Part shown: in pieces, positions 8,721 through 17,506 of the stretch | Layout: every line of letters starts with the position of its first letter | Numbering within the stretch: the stretch's first letter is position 1 | Source: Burkholderia pyrrocinia | GTDB taxonomy: Bacteria > Pseudomonadota > Gammaproteobacteria > Burkholderiales > Burkholderiaceae | Direction: 5' to 3' | Assembly: GCF_018417535.1 (NCBI RefSeq) | Contig: NZ_CP070977.1 | Location: 1-64,000 of the forward strand | DNA: 64,000 bases | The notes under the pieces: generated by a model | The model's database searches: none | What the model saw: the letters and a program-made list of their open reading frames with translations, nothing else | Told to the model about the DNA's origin: nothing | Translations under genes and position numbers: made by a program

Positions 8721-9466
8721 GCACCGCGACCGCCACCGCGCTGACGCCGGAACTCACCGCGAAGGTCGAGCGCCTCGACGCGCTGCTTGCGCAGATCGGC
8801 GCACGTCACGAGAAGGTGAAGTTCGCGAACAGCCTCGCCGCGGAAGACATGCTGCTCACGCACGCGATCCTGTCGAAGGGCGTGTCGATCGACATCTTCT
8901 CGCTGAACACGGGCCGCCTGCATGCGGAGACGCTCGGGATGATCGACCGCGTGCGCGAGCGTTACGGCTACGAGATCGAGCAGTTCCACCCGCGGCAGGA
9001 CGCGGTCGACCGGTACGTCGCCGAGCACGGCCTGAACGCGTTCTACGAGAGCGTCGAGCTGCGCAAGTCGTGCTGCCACATCCGCAAGGTCGAGCCGCTG
9101 AACCGCGCGCTGGCCGACGTCGGCGCGTGGGTGACGGGCCAGCGCCGCGAGCAATCGGTCACGCGTGCCGAGCTGCACGAGGAAGAACAGGACGAAGCGC
9201 GCGGGATCGCGAAATACAACCCGCTCGCCGACTGGACGGAAGCCGAGGTGTGGGCGTACCTTAAGGCGTTTGACGTGCCGGTCAACCCGCTGCATGCGCG
9301 CGGCTACCCGAGCATCGGCTGCGAGCCCTGTACGCGCGCGATCCGCCCCGGCGAGGACAGCCGCGCGGGCCGCTGGTGGTGGGAATCGCGCGATACGAAG
9401 GAGTGCGGGCTGCATATCGCGATCACGCCGATTCCTGCGACTGCCGAAGCCGGCGCCGCGCACTGA
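8717..9466 (+). CDS. cysH: Phosphoadenylyl/adenylyl-sulfate reductase, APS-type CysH
   Basis: This 249-residue reductase converts activated sulfate to sulfite with thioredoxin or glutaredoxin. The catalytic Cys230 sits in the C-terminal ECGLH motif. Two extra cysteine pairs, Cys119-Cys120 (KSCCHIRKVEPL) and Cys202/Cys205 (IGCEPC), are the 4Fe-4S ligands that distinguish APS reductases from the cluster-free PAPS reductases of enteric bacteria. This agrees with the lack of a cysC (APS kinase) gene or domain nearby. It overlaps the preceding gene by 4 bp and precedes cysD by 76 bp. Confidence 0.93.
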   Translation: MSTATATALTPELTAKVERLDALLAQIGARHEKVKFANSLAAEDMLLTHAILSKGVSIDIFSLNTGRLHAETLGMIDRVRERYGYEIEQFHPRQDAVDRYVAEHGLNAFYESVELRKSCCHIRKVEPLNRALADVGAWVTGQRREQSVTRAELHEEEQDEARGIAKYNPLADWTEAEVWAYLKAFDVPVNPLHARGYPSIGCEPCTRAIRPGEDSRAGRWWWESRDTKECGLHIAITPIPATAEAGAAH

Positions 9467-9542
9467 ATACCTTACAAGAAACTGAATATTGGGCCGCCTG
9501 CGACAGCGGGCGGCACGAACCCAGAAAAGAAGGACTGAAATC

Positions 9543-10505
9543 ATGAGCACGACGCTCGAGCAATCCGCCTTTGCCCCGGCCACCGGCGGCGACAGCCGCA
9601 TGGGCCACCTCGACTGGCTCGAGGCCGAGTCGATCCACATCCTGCGCGAACTGGTCGCCGAATGCAGCAAGCCGGCGCTGTTGTTCTCGGGCGGCAAGGA
9701 TTCGGTCGTCGTGCTGCATCTGGCACTGAAGGCGTTCGGTCTCGGCGCGAACCGCAAGACGACGCTGCCGTTCCCGCTCGTGCACATCGACACGGGCCAC
9801 AACTACGACGAAGTGATCGATTTCCGCGACCGCCGCGCGCAGGAGCTCGGCGCCGAGCTGGTCGTCGGCCACGTCGAGGATTCGATCAAGCGCGGCACGG
9901 TCGTGCTGCGCCGCGAAACCGATTCGCGCAACGCCGCGCAGGCCGTCACGCTGCTCGAGACGATCGAGCAGCATGGCTACACCGCGCTGATCGGCGGCGC
10001 GCGCCGCGACGAAGAGAAGGCGCGTGCGAAGGAGCGCATCTTCTCGTTCCGCGACGAATTCGGCCAGTGGGATCCGAAGGCCCAGCGCCCGGAACTGTGG
10101 AGCCTGTACAACGCACGCCTGCACAAGGGCGAGCACCTGCGCGTGTTCCCGATCTCGAACTGGACCGAACTCGACGTGTGGCAGTACATCGCGCGCGAGA
10201 ATCTCGAACTGCCGTCGATCTACTACGCTCACGAGCGCGAGATCGTGCGCCGCAACGGGCTGCTCGTGCCGGTCACGCCGCTCACGCCGATGCGCGACGG
10301 CGAGACGAGCGAGGTCGCGCAGGTGCGCTTTCGCACGGTCGGCGACATCAGCTGCACGTGCCCGGTCGAGAGCGACGCGGACGACGTCGAGAAGATCATC
10401 GCCGAGACGGCGGTGACCGAGATCACCGAGCGCGGCGCGACCCGGATGGACGACCAGGCATCCGAAGCCGCGATGGAACAGCGCAAGAAGCAAGGTTATT
10501 TCTGA
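9543..10505 (+). CDS. cysD: Sulfate adenylyltransferase subunit 2, CysD
   Basis: This 320-residue small subunit of ATP sulfurylase makes APS from ATP and sulfate. The PP-loop SGGKDS is at residues 49-54. The family motifs LVHIDTGHNYDEVI and FPISNWTELDVWQYI follow. ATG 9543 has an AGGA ribosome-binding site; in-frame upstream starts lack conserved sequence. The C-terminus ends in KKQGYF, as in other CysD proteins. It is 22 bp before cysN, with which it forms the CysDN heterodimer. Confidence 0.95.
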   Translation: MSTTLEQSAFAPATGGDSRMGHLDWLEAESIHILRELVAECSKPALLFSGGKDSVVVLHLALKAFGLGANRKTTLPFPLVHIDTGHNYDEVIDFRDRRAQELGAELVVGHVEDSIKRGTVVLRRETDSRNAAQAVTLLETIEQHGYTALIGGARRDEEKARAKERIFSFRDEFGQWDPKAQRPELWSLYNARLHKGEHLRVFPISNWTELDVWQYIARENLELPSIYYAHEREIVRRNGLLVPVTPLTPMRDGETSEVAQVRFRTVGDISCTCPVESDADDVEKIIAETAVTEITERGATRMDDQASEAAMEQRKKQGYF

Positions 10506-10527
10506 AGCACACGAGGACATTCACATC

Positions 10528-11844
10528 ATGAGCATCATCGAGAACAACGAAGACCTCGGCGTGCTGCGCTTCATCACCGCAGGCAGCGTCGACGACGGCA
10601 AGAGCACGCTGATCGGCCGCCTGCTGTACGACAGCAAGGCCGTGCTGTCCGACCAGCTTTCCGCGCTGTCGCGCGCGAAGAACAAGCGCACGGTCGGCGA
10701 CGAGCTCGACCTCGCGCTGCTGACCGACGGGCTGGAAGCCGAGCGCGAGCAGGGCATCACGATCGACGTCGCATACCGCTACTTCGCGACCGCGAAGCGC
10801 AAGTTCATCATCGCCGATACGCCGGGCCACGAGCAGTACACGCGCAACATGGTGACGGGCGCGTCGACCGCGCACGCGGCGATCGTCCTGATCGACGCAA
10901 CGCGCATCACGGTCGAGAACGGCGTCGTGCAACTCCTGCCGCAAACCAAGCGCCACAGCGCGATCGTCAAGCTGCTCGGCCTGCAGCACGTGATCGTCGC
11001 GATCAACAAGATGGACCTCGTCGACTACAGCGAGGCGCGTTTCAACGAGATCCGCGACGCGTACGTTTCGCTCGCGAAGCAGCTCGGCCTCACCGACGTG
11101 CGTTTCGTGCCGGTGTCGGCGCTGAAGGGCGACAACATCGTCGGCGCGAGCGAGCGCATGCCGTGGTACGCGGGCGAGCCGCTCCTCGACGTGCTCGAGT
11201 CGCTGCCGGTCGAGACGCAGGCGCATGACGCGCTGCGCTTCCCGGTGCAGTGGGTCGCGCGTCAGGACGGCAGCTCGGCCGACGATTTCCGCGGCTACAT
11301 GGGCCGTATCGAGTCCGGCGAAGTGAAGGTCGGCGACGAGATCGTCGTGCTGCCGTCGAACCGCACCGCGACGATCGCCGAGATCGTCGCGCCGGTGCCG
11401 GGCGGCACCGCGTCCGTCGCGCACGCGTTCGCGGGCCAGACGGTGACGATCCGTCTCGAGGAGGATGTCGACGTGTCGCGCGGCGACATGTTCGTCACGA
11501 CCGCCGAGCCCGTCGAGCCGGCCAAGAAGCTCGAGGCCGACCTGTGCTGGTTCGACGAAACGCCGCTGTCGTCGCAGCGCAAGTACCTGCTGAAGCAGAC
11601 CACGAGCACGGTGTTCGCGAAGATCGGCGCGGTCAAGCAGGTGCTCGACGTGCATACGCTGTCGCACGCGACCGACCGTCACGAACTGAAGATGAACGAC
11701 ATCGGCCGCGTCGCGCTGACGCTGCAGAAGCCGATCGTCTGCGACACGTACGACGCGCATCCGGGCACGGGCGCGTTCGTGCTGATCGACGAGGCGACGC
11801 ACCACACGGTCGCCGCCGGCATGATCCGGGCGTTCTCGGCGTAA
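10528..11844 (+). CDS. cysN: Sulfate adenylyltransferase subunit 1 (GTPase), CysN
   Basis: This 438-residue translation-factor-like GTPase couples GTP hydrolysis to APS synthesis by CysD. G-motifs are visible: AGSVDDGKST (residues 18-27), Asp97-TPGHE and NKMD (160-163). EF-Tu-like beta-barrel domains follow. The length corresponds to CysN alone, without the C-terminal CysC (APS kinase) fusion seen in some bacteria. That is consistent with direct reduction of APS by the neighbouring CysH. A GAGGA ribosome-binding site precedes ATG 10528. Confidence 0.94.
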   Translation: MSIIENNEDLGVLRFITAGSVDDGKSTLIGRLLYDSKAVLSDQLSALSRAKNKRTVGDELDLALLTDGLEAEREQGITIDVAYRYFATAKRKFIIADTPGHEQYTRNMVTGASTAHAAIVLIDATRITVENGVVQLLPQTKRHSAIVKLLGLQHVIVAINKMDLVDYSEARFNEIRDAYVSLAKQLGLTDVRFVPVSALKGDNIVGASERMPWYAGEPLLDVLESLPVETQAHDALRFPVQWVARQDGSSADDFRGYMGRIESGEVKVGDEIVVLPSNRTATIAEIVAPVPGGTASVAHAFAGQTVTIRLEEDVDVSRGDMFVTTAEPVEPAKKLEADLCWFDETPLSSQRKYLLKQTTSTVFAKIGAVKQVLDVHTLSHATDRHELKMNDIGRVALTLQKPIVCDTYDAHPGTGAFVLIDEATHHTVAAGMIRAFSA

Positions 11845-11914
11845 TCGGCAAACCTCGCGGCGAGCCGCGCCGCCACGCGGCGGCGCGGGCCGCAGGACCA
11901 ACGAAGCGACAAAC

Positions 11915-12664
11915 ATGGGCAAGGTGTATCTGATCGGAGCAGGGCCGGGCGCGGCGGACCTCATCACGGTGCGCGGCGCGCGGCTGCTCGCGCAGGCGGA
12001 CGTCGTGCTGCACGACGCGCTCGTCGAGCCCGCGATGCTCGACTACGCGCCGAACGCGCGCCGGATCGCGGTCGGCAAGCGCTGCGGGCAGCGCTCGACC
12101 GCGCAGCACTTCATCAACAAGCAGATCGTCGATGCGGCGCGCGAGCATGCGTGCGTCGTGCGGCTGAAGGGCGGCGACCCGATGCTGTTCGGTCGCGCCG
12201 AAGAGGAAATGCGCGCGCTCGATGAGGCCGGCATCGACTACGAGGTCGTGCCGGGCATTACCGCGGCGCTGGCCGGCGCGGCGACGCTGAAGCGTTCGCT
12301 GACGTTGCGCGGCGTGTCGCGCAGCGTCGCGTTCGCGACGCATAGCCGTGCGCCGGGCAGCGACGAGATTCGCGAAGCCGCGCGCGCCGATTCGATCGTC
12401 TACTACATGGGCCGCGACAGCGCGCCCGGCATCGCGCAGGAACTGATCGACGCCGGCCGTGCACCGACGACGCCCGTGGCGATCGTCGAGGCGTGCAGCA
12501 CCGCGCGCGAGCGCTCGCTGACGTTGACGCTCGCGCAGATGGCGGCGGGCGACGCACAGGCGTGGCTCGATCCGGCGGAACCGAGCCTGCTGATGATCGG
12601 CGACGCGTTCGCCGAGCGCGCACGACACGCGAAAGACGGCGATCCGCTGCGGACTGCCGCCTGA
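11915..12664 (+). CDS. cobA: Uroporphyrinogen-III C-methyltransferase (SUMT)
   Basis: This 249-residue enzyme methylates uroporphyrinogen III at C2 and C7 with SAM to give precorrin-2, precursor of both siroheme and cobalamin. Family motifs are GAGPGAADLIT near the N-terminus, VVRLKGGDPMLFGR around residues 80-94 and VPGITAALAGAA. The length is that of stand-alone CobA, without the CysG dehydrogenase/ferrochelatase half. At the end of the cys cluster its most immediate job is siroheme for CysI. Confidence 0.93.
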   Translation: MGKVYLIGAGPGAADLITVRGARLLAQADVVLHDALVEPAMLDYAPNARRIAVGKRCGQRSTAQHFINKQIVDAAREHACVVRLKGGDPMLFGRAEEEMRALDEAGIDYEVVPGITAALAGAATLKRSLTLRGVSRSVAFATHSRAPGSDEIREAARADSIVYYMGRDSAPGIAQELIDAGRAPTTPVAIVEACSTARERSLTLTLAQMAAGDAQAWLDPAEPSLLMIGDAFAERARHAKDGDPLRTAA

Positions 12665-12690
12665 GCGGAATCCGGCCGCAGTCCGAAACG

Positions 12691-12724
12691 AAAAAAGCGC
12701 TGGCAGACGCCAGCGCTTTTTTGT
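12691..12724. terminator. Bidirectional terminator between cobA and cbiX
   Basis: AAAAAAGCGCTGGC-AGAC-GCCAGCGCTTTTTT is a perfect 14-bp stem with A and T tracts on the two sides. It can stop transcription from both converging genes. Confidence 0.9.
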
Positions 12725-12742
12725 TTGGGGCCGCCGTTTCGC

Positions 12743-13126
12743 TTACGCGTCGTCGCCGATCTGGTCGATGCAGTAGCGTGCGATCGCGTCGAGCACGCCG
12801 TCGTCTTCGCCGACGGCCGTCGCGCAGCGGATCTCGACGCCTGGATGCGCGGCGCGGCATGCGTCGACGAGCAGCGGCAGGTCGCGGCGGATATGGCCGC
12901 CCTGGCCGAAGAACACGGGTACCACGGTGATGCGCGTGCAGCCGGCGGCGACTTGCGCGGCCACGGCTTCACCGAGCGACGGTGTCATCAGTTCGAGGAA
13001 CGCGAGCGACACGTGCGACGCAGGGGAGCCGGTGCCGCGCAGCCGCGCGGCCAGCCGCTCGAACGGCTCGGCCCAGCGCGGATCGCGGGCGCCGTGGCCG
13101 AACAGGACGATGCCGAACGAGCTCAT
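12743..13126 (-). CDS. cbiX: Short sirohydrochlorin chelatase, CbiX-type
   Basis: This 127-residue single-domain chelatase is of the CbiX(S)/SirB kind, half the size of CbiX(L). Metal-binding histidines are visible as His11 in LFGHGARDPRW and His78 in FFGQGGHIRRDLP. It inserts Co2+ or Fe2+ into sirohydrochlorin. Its position opposite cobA and the sulfite-reductase genes makes ferrochelation for siroheme as likely as cobalt insertion for B12. ATG 13126 begins the conserved GIVLFGHG strand and has a GGAGA ribosome-binding site. Confidence 0.85.
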   Translation of the reverse strand: MSSFGIVLFGHGARDPRWAEPFERLAARLRGTGSPASHVSLAFLELMTPSLGEAVAAQVAAGCTRITVVPVFFGQGGHIRRDLPLLVDACRAAHPGVEIRCATAVGEDDGVLDAIARYCIDQIGDDA

Positions 13127-13152
13127 GTCGAATCTCCGTCGTGACGCGGCGC

Positions 13153-14301
13153 TCAGTGCCGGTCGACCCACTTGAGCGCGAACAGGCCGAGCGCGAGATA
13201 GATCAGGCCCGGTGTCGCAGCGGTGAGCGGCGCGGGCCACGCGCTCAGCGTGCCGATGTGCGAGAACAGCGTATTGAGCAACTGGAAGCTCATGCCGAGC
13301 ATGATGCCACCGAACACCTTCACGCCGACCACGCCCGCACGCGTGTGCAGGTACGCGAACGGCAGCGACAGCACGAGCATCACGAACACCGCGAACGGAT
13401 ACAGCAGCTTGCGCCACAGCGCGATGTCGTAGCGCTGCGTGTCCTGCTGGTTTTCGCGCAAGTGCTGGATGTAGCGGAACAGGTTGATGATCGACATGCG
13501 CTCCGGCGACACGAGCAGCACCGACAGGATCTGCGGCGTCAGGTCCGAACGCAGCCGGTATTCTGGCAGCGACACCTGCTGCGACCGGTAGACGGGGTTC
13601 AGCGCGTCGGCCGGCTGGCCGCTGACCGGTTTGATCGGCGTGAGCTCCGTTTCGGTGACGCCCTTCAGCAGCCAGTGGCCGGGCGGCTCGTAGCGGCCCG
13701 TCTGCGCGATCCGCACGTTCTGCAACTGGAACTTCGAGTCGAACTCGTAGATGCGCACGTTGCTGATCGTCGAGTCGGGCGACAGGCTGCCGACGTTGAC
13801 GAAGCGCGTGACCTGCTCGCCGTTCTCGCGGGCCGCGAGCGTGTCCTTTACCCACACGCCCGACTGGAAGTTCGACGACACCGACGCGCCGAGCGCCTGC
13901 AGCCGCACGCGTTCGGACAACTGGTCGGCGTACGGGCCGACGAATTCGCCGATCAGGTAGGTGACGATCACGAGCGGCACGCCGATCTTCAGCAGCGAGC
14001 GCAGCGCCTGGTTGGTCGCGAGGCCCGATACGCGGAAGATCGTGAATTCCGAATTCGCGGCCATCTGCGCGAACACGTAGATCGCGCTGATCAGCGCGGC
14101 GACCGGGATGATCTCGTAGAAGCGCGACGGCGTCTGCAGCGCGACGCGCAGCACCGCGTAGCCGAACTTGTAGTTGCCGTGCCCGACCGAGTTCAGTTCG
14201 CTGATCAGGTCGAAGAAGAAGAACAGGCCCGAGAACGCGAACAGGATGAAGACGAACGTGATGTAGATCTGTCGCGCGAAGTACTTTTCATAGAGCCGCA
14301 T
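13153..14301 (-). CDS. lptG: LPS export ABC transporter permease LptG
   Basis: This 382-residue inner-membrane protein has the LptF/LptG layout. Three membrane helices near the N-terminus are followed by a large periplasmic beta-jellyroll (about residues 130-275) and three C-terminal helices. MRLYEKYFARQIY and EFTIFRVSG are typical of LptG. With LptF and LptB it extracts lipopolysaccharide from the inner membrane and passes it to LptC/LptA. It starts 3 bp after the lptF stop, so the two form one operon. Confidence 0.93.
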   Translation of the reverse strand: MRLYEKYFARQIYITFVFILFAFSGLFFFFDLISELNSVGHGNYKFGYAVLRVALQTPSRFYEIIPVAALISAIYVFAQMAANSEFTIFRVSGLATNQALRSLLKIGVPLVIVTYLIGEFVGPYADQLSERVRLQALGASVSSNFQSGVWVKDTLAARENGEQVTRFVNVGSLSPDSTISNVRIYEFDSKFQLQNVRIAQTGRYEPPGHWLLKGVTETELTPIKPVSGQPADALNPVYRSQQVSLPEYRLRSDLTPQILSVLLVSPERMSIINLFRYIQHLRENQQDTQRYDIALWRKLLYPFAVFVMLVLSLPFAYLHTRAGVVGVKVFGGIMLGMSFQLLNTLFSHIGTLSAWPAPLTAATPGLIYLALGLFALKWVDRH

Positions 14302-14304
14302 CGA

Positions 14305-15396
14305 TCATGCTCCCGAGCGGCCGAACAGCGCGCGTGTAAACAGCGGACGATTGCGCACGCGCAACCAGAAGATGACCGCGACGATCACCGCGACGAGCGC
14401 GTGCAGGCCGACGAGGCCGACGCCGAACGACATCTTGCCCTGCTCGATCTGCGCCTGCACGACGTTCAGCAGGTTCGAGTACGTGAGGTAGATCAGCACG
14501 GCCATCACGAGGTTGATCGTGCGGCTGCGGCGCGGGTTCTGGTACGCGAGCGGGATGCCGAGCACCATCAGGTTGAGCGCGATCAGCGGCAGCCCCGCGC
14601 GCCACGCGAATTCTGCGAGGTTGTCGCGCGTCGGGTTGCGCAGCAGGTCGAGCGTCGGCGTGCTGTTGGTGGTCGGTACGTTGACGACGGGATTGCTCGT
14701 GATCTTCACGCCGTAGCGCTCGAACTCCATGATCTTGAAGTTGGGCTGGCCGGGCGTGCCGTCGTAGCGGCGGCCGTCCTCAAGGACGACGAAACGGCTG
14801 CCGTCGCGCGTTTCCGTATGACCCGTTTGCGATACGACGACATTGACCTTGCCGTTCTCGGTCGATGTCACGAACACGTTCTGCACCTTGCTCTGGTCGG
14901 GCGTCATCTTCTCGATGAAGAACACGCGGTGGTTCGTGGCCGACTCGCGGAACTGGCCCGGCGCGAGCAGCGAGATTTCGTCGCGCTGCTGGAAGCGTGC
15001 CCTGATCATCTTGCTCTGCTGGTTCGACCACGGCCAGCCGACGAACGCGAAGAAGGCGATCAGCAGGACGATCGGCGTGGCGAACACGCCGATCGGCTTG
15101 ATGAGGCGCGTGAGGCTCACGCCCGACGCGAGCCACACCACCATTTCGGAGTCCCGGTACCACCGGGTCAGCACGAACAGGATCGACACGAACAGCGTGA
15201 CGACGAGCATCACGGCGAGGTAGCCGATCACGGTCAGGCCGATCAGCACGAGCACGTCCCGCGGATCGATTTCACCGGACGCGGCGTAGCCGACGATGCG
15301 GATCATCATCGTCGTGAGCATGATCGTGAGCAGCACCATGAACACGGCGCCAGCCGTATACGCAAGCTCGCGCTGGAGGGAGCGTTCGAAGATCAT
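14305..15396 (-). CDS. lptF: LPS export ABC transporter permease LptF
   Basis: This 363-residue partner of LptG has the same three-plus-three helix topology and a periplasmic domain between (about residues 125-270). It begins MIFERSLQRELAYTAG, the standard LptF N-terminus; an in-frame extension up to 15513 would run into the pepA leader and is unlikely. SEMVVWLASGVS is the coupling-helix region that contacts LptB. It is divergent from pepA with a 122-bp spacer, the conserved arrangement in proteobacteria. Confidence 0.93.
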   Translation of the reverse strand: MIFERSLQRELAYTAGAVFMVLLTIMLTTMMIRIVGYAASGEIDPRDVLVLIGLTVIGYLAVMLVVTLFVSILFVLTRWYRDSEMVVWLASGVSLTRLIKPIGVFATPIVLLIAFFAFVGWPWSNQQSKMIRARFQQRDEISLLAPGQFRESATNHRVFFIEKMTPDQSKVQNVFVTSTENGKVNVVVSQTGHTETRDGSRFVVLEDGRRYDGTPGQPNFKIMEFERYGVKITSNPVVNVPTTNSTPTLDLLRNPTRDNLAEFAWRAGLPLIALNLMVLGIPLAYQNPRRSRTINLVMAVLIYLTYSNLLNVVQAQIEQGKMSFGVGLVGLHALVAVIVAVIFWLRVRNRPLFTRALFGRSGA

Positions 15397-15518
15397 TCTT
15401 GATGAGAAGAGGGCGGGAGGCTGCGCACGCGTGGTGGAGCGCTCGCGCCGCCACGGGAAAAATAGCGGATAATTGCGGCTTTCATCCTTAGCCCAGATTT
15501 TATCCGAGGACAAGCGCG

Positions 15519-17030
15519 ATGGACTTTAGCATAAAAGGCTGTGATTGGAGCAAAGGCGAGGCCAAGGGGTTCCTGACCGGGAAGTCCGACTGCATCGTGC
15601 TCGGCATCTTCGAGGCGCAGACGCTCTCGGGCGCGGCGCTCGACATCGACACGGCCACCAAGGGACTGATTTCGCGCGTGGTGAAGGCCGGCGACATGGA
15701 CGGCAAACGCGGCAAGACGCTGTTCCTGCACGAAGTATCGGGCATCGGCGCGTCGCGCGTGCTGCTCGTCGGTCTCGGCAAGCAGGATGCTTTCAATCAG
15801 AAAGCCTATAACGATGCTGTCACGGCCGCCTGGCGCGCGCTGCTGGCGACCAAGGTCGTCCAGGTCACGTTCACGCTCGCACAGGCGCCGGTCGACGAGC
15901 GCAGCTCCGACTGGGGCGTGCGCGCGGCGATTCTCGCGCTGCGCAACGAGACCTACCGCTTCACGCAGATGAAGAGCAAGCCGGAACCGGCGTCGCATAC
16001 GCTCAAGCGCGTCGTGTTCAGCGTCGATCCGTCCGACGAAAAGGCCGCGAAGGTCGCGATCAAGCAGGCCGTCGCGCTCGCGAACGGGATGGATCTCACC
16101 CGCGACCTCGGCAACCTGCCCGGCAACGTCTGCACGCCGACCTATCTCGGCAACACCGCGAAGAAGCTCGCGAAGGATTGGGGCCTGAAGGCCGAAGTGC
16201 TCGGGCTCAAGCAGATCCAGGCGCTGAAGATGGGCTCGTTCCTGTCGGTCGCGCGCGCGTCGGTCGAGCCGCCGCAGTTCATCGTGCTGCACTACCAGGG
16301 CGCCGCCGCGAAGGCCGCGCCGGTCGTGCTGGTCGGCAAGGGCATCACGTTCGACACGGGCGGCATCTCGCTGAAGCCGGGCGAGGGCATGGACGAGATG
16401 AAGTACGACATGTGCGGCGCCGGTTCCGTGCTCGGCACGATTCGCGCGGTCGCCGAGATGGGCCTGAAGATCAACGTCGTCGCGATCGTGCCGACCTGCG
16501 AGAACATGCCGGGCGGCAACGCGACGAAGCCGGGCGACGTCGTCACCAGCATGAAGGGCCTGACGATCGAGGTGCTGAATACCGACGCCGAAGGCCGCCT
16601 GATCCTGTGCGACGCGCTCACGTATGCGGAGCGCTTCAAGCCGGCCGCGGTGATCGACGTCGCGACGCTGACGGGCGCATGCGTGATCGCGCTCGGCGGC
16701 CACAACAGCGGTCTGTTCTCGAAGGACGACGCGCTTGCGGGCGAACTGCTCGACGCGTCGCGCGAGGCGAACGACCCGGCGTGGCGCATGCCGCTCGACG
16801 ACGAGTATCAGGATCAGTTGAAGTCGAACTTCGCGGACGTCGCGAACATCGGCGGGCGCCCGGCCGGTGCGGTGACGGCAGCGTGCTTCCTGTCGCGCTT
16901 CACCGACAGCTATCCGTGGGCTCACCTGGACATCGCGGGCACCGCATGGAAGGGCGGTGCCGCGAAGGGCGCGACGGGCCGTCCGGTGCCGTTGCTCGCG
17001 CAGTTCCTGATCGACCGCGCCGGCCAGTGA
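15519..17030 (+). CDS. pepA: Leucyl aminopeptidase PepA
   Basis: This 503-residue M17 metallopeptidase releases N-terminal residues from peptides. The two-metal site is seen in [10 protein letters not shown] (Lys274, Asp279) and the signature NTDAEGRL (Asp356, Glu358). The N-terminal half is the usual macro-like domain. In enteric bacteria PepA also binds DNA in Xer recombination and carAB control; whether this one does is unknown. It is followed 34 bp later by holC, a common pairing. Confidence 0.95.
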   Translation: MDFSIKGCDWSKGEAKGFLTGKSDCIVLGIFEAQTLSGAALDIDTATKGLISRVVKAGDMDGKRGKTLFLHEVSGIGASRVLLVGLGKQDAFNQKAYNDAVTAAWRALLATKVVQVTFTLAQAPVDERSSDWGVRAAILALRNETYRFTQMKSKPEPASHTLKRVVFSVDPSDEKAAKVAIKQAVALANGMDLTRDLGNLPGNVCTPTYLGNTAKKLAKDWGLKAEVLGLKQIQALKMGSFLSVARASVEPPQFIVLHYQGAAAKAAPVVLVGKGITFDTGGISLKPGEGMDEMKYDMCGAGSVLGTIRAVAEMGLKINVVAIVPTCENMPGGNATKPGDVVTSMKGLTIEVLNTDAEGRLILCDALTYAERFKPAAVIDVATLTGACVIALGGHNSGLFSKDDALAGELLDASREANDPAWRMPLDDEYQDQLKSNFADVANIGGRPAGAVTAACFLSRFTDSYPWAHLDIAGTAWKGGAAKGATGRPVPLLAQFLIDRAGQ

Positions 17031-17064
17031 TGGCGGTGCTGACGACGATGCGGGTACGCGGGCA

Positions 17065-17481
17065 ATGACGCGAATCGATTTCCATTCGAACGTCGGCGAT
17101 TCGCTCGCGTACGCGTGCCGGCTGCTGCGCAAGGCCTACCAGGCCGGGCAGCCGGTCGTCGTGCTCGCCGAGCCCGCGCGCCTGCGCGCGCTCGACGAGC
17201 AGCTCTGGACGTTTTCGCCGCTCGATTTCATTCCGCATTGCGGCGTCGACAGCGAGCACGCAGCCGGCACGCCGATCGTGCTGGCCGCCGATCTCGACAA
17301 GGCGCCGCATCATCACGTGCTGCTGAACCTCGGTGCGACCGTGCCCGCGCAGTTCGCCCGCTTCGAGCGTCTGCTCGAAGTGGTCGGCAATGCGCCGGAC
17401 GAGCTGGCCGCGGGCCGCGACCGCTATCGCTTCTACCGCGATCGCGGATACGCGCTGAACAACTACAAGCAGGGCAGCTAG
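17065..17481 (+). CDS. holC: DNA polymerase III chi subunit HolC
   Basis: This 138-residue protein has the HolC fold signature. It starts TRIDFHSNVGD and contains CRLLRKAYQAGQPVVVLAEP, LWTFSPLDFIPHC and RFYRDRGYALNNYKQG. Chi links the clamp loader (through psi) to single-stranded-DNA-binding protein. It lies between pepA and the DUF2486-type gene on the same strand. Confidence 0.93.
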   Translation: MTRIDFHSNVGDSLAYACRLLRKAYQAGQPVVVLAEPARLRALDEQLWTFSPLDFIPHCGVDSEHAAGTPIVLAADLDKAPHHHVLLNLGATVPAQFARFERLLEVVGNAPDELAAGRDRYRFYRDRGYALNNYKQGS

Positions 17482-17506
17482 CCGCAACCGTCGACGGAGC
17501 GTTCTC

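Noticed and set aside
12982..15402. Plus-strand open frame of about 800 codons opposite cbiX, lptG and lptF
   Set aside because: Composition is a reverse-strand shadow (Arg, Asp, Val, Gln runs) and the opposite strand carries three recognisable genes.
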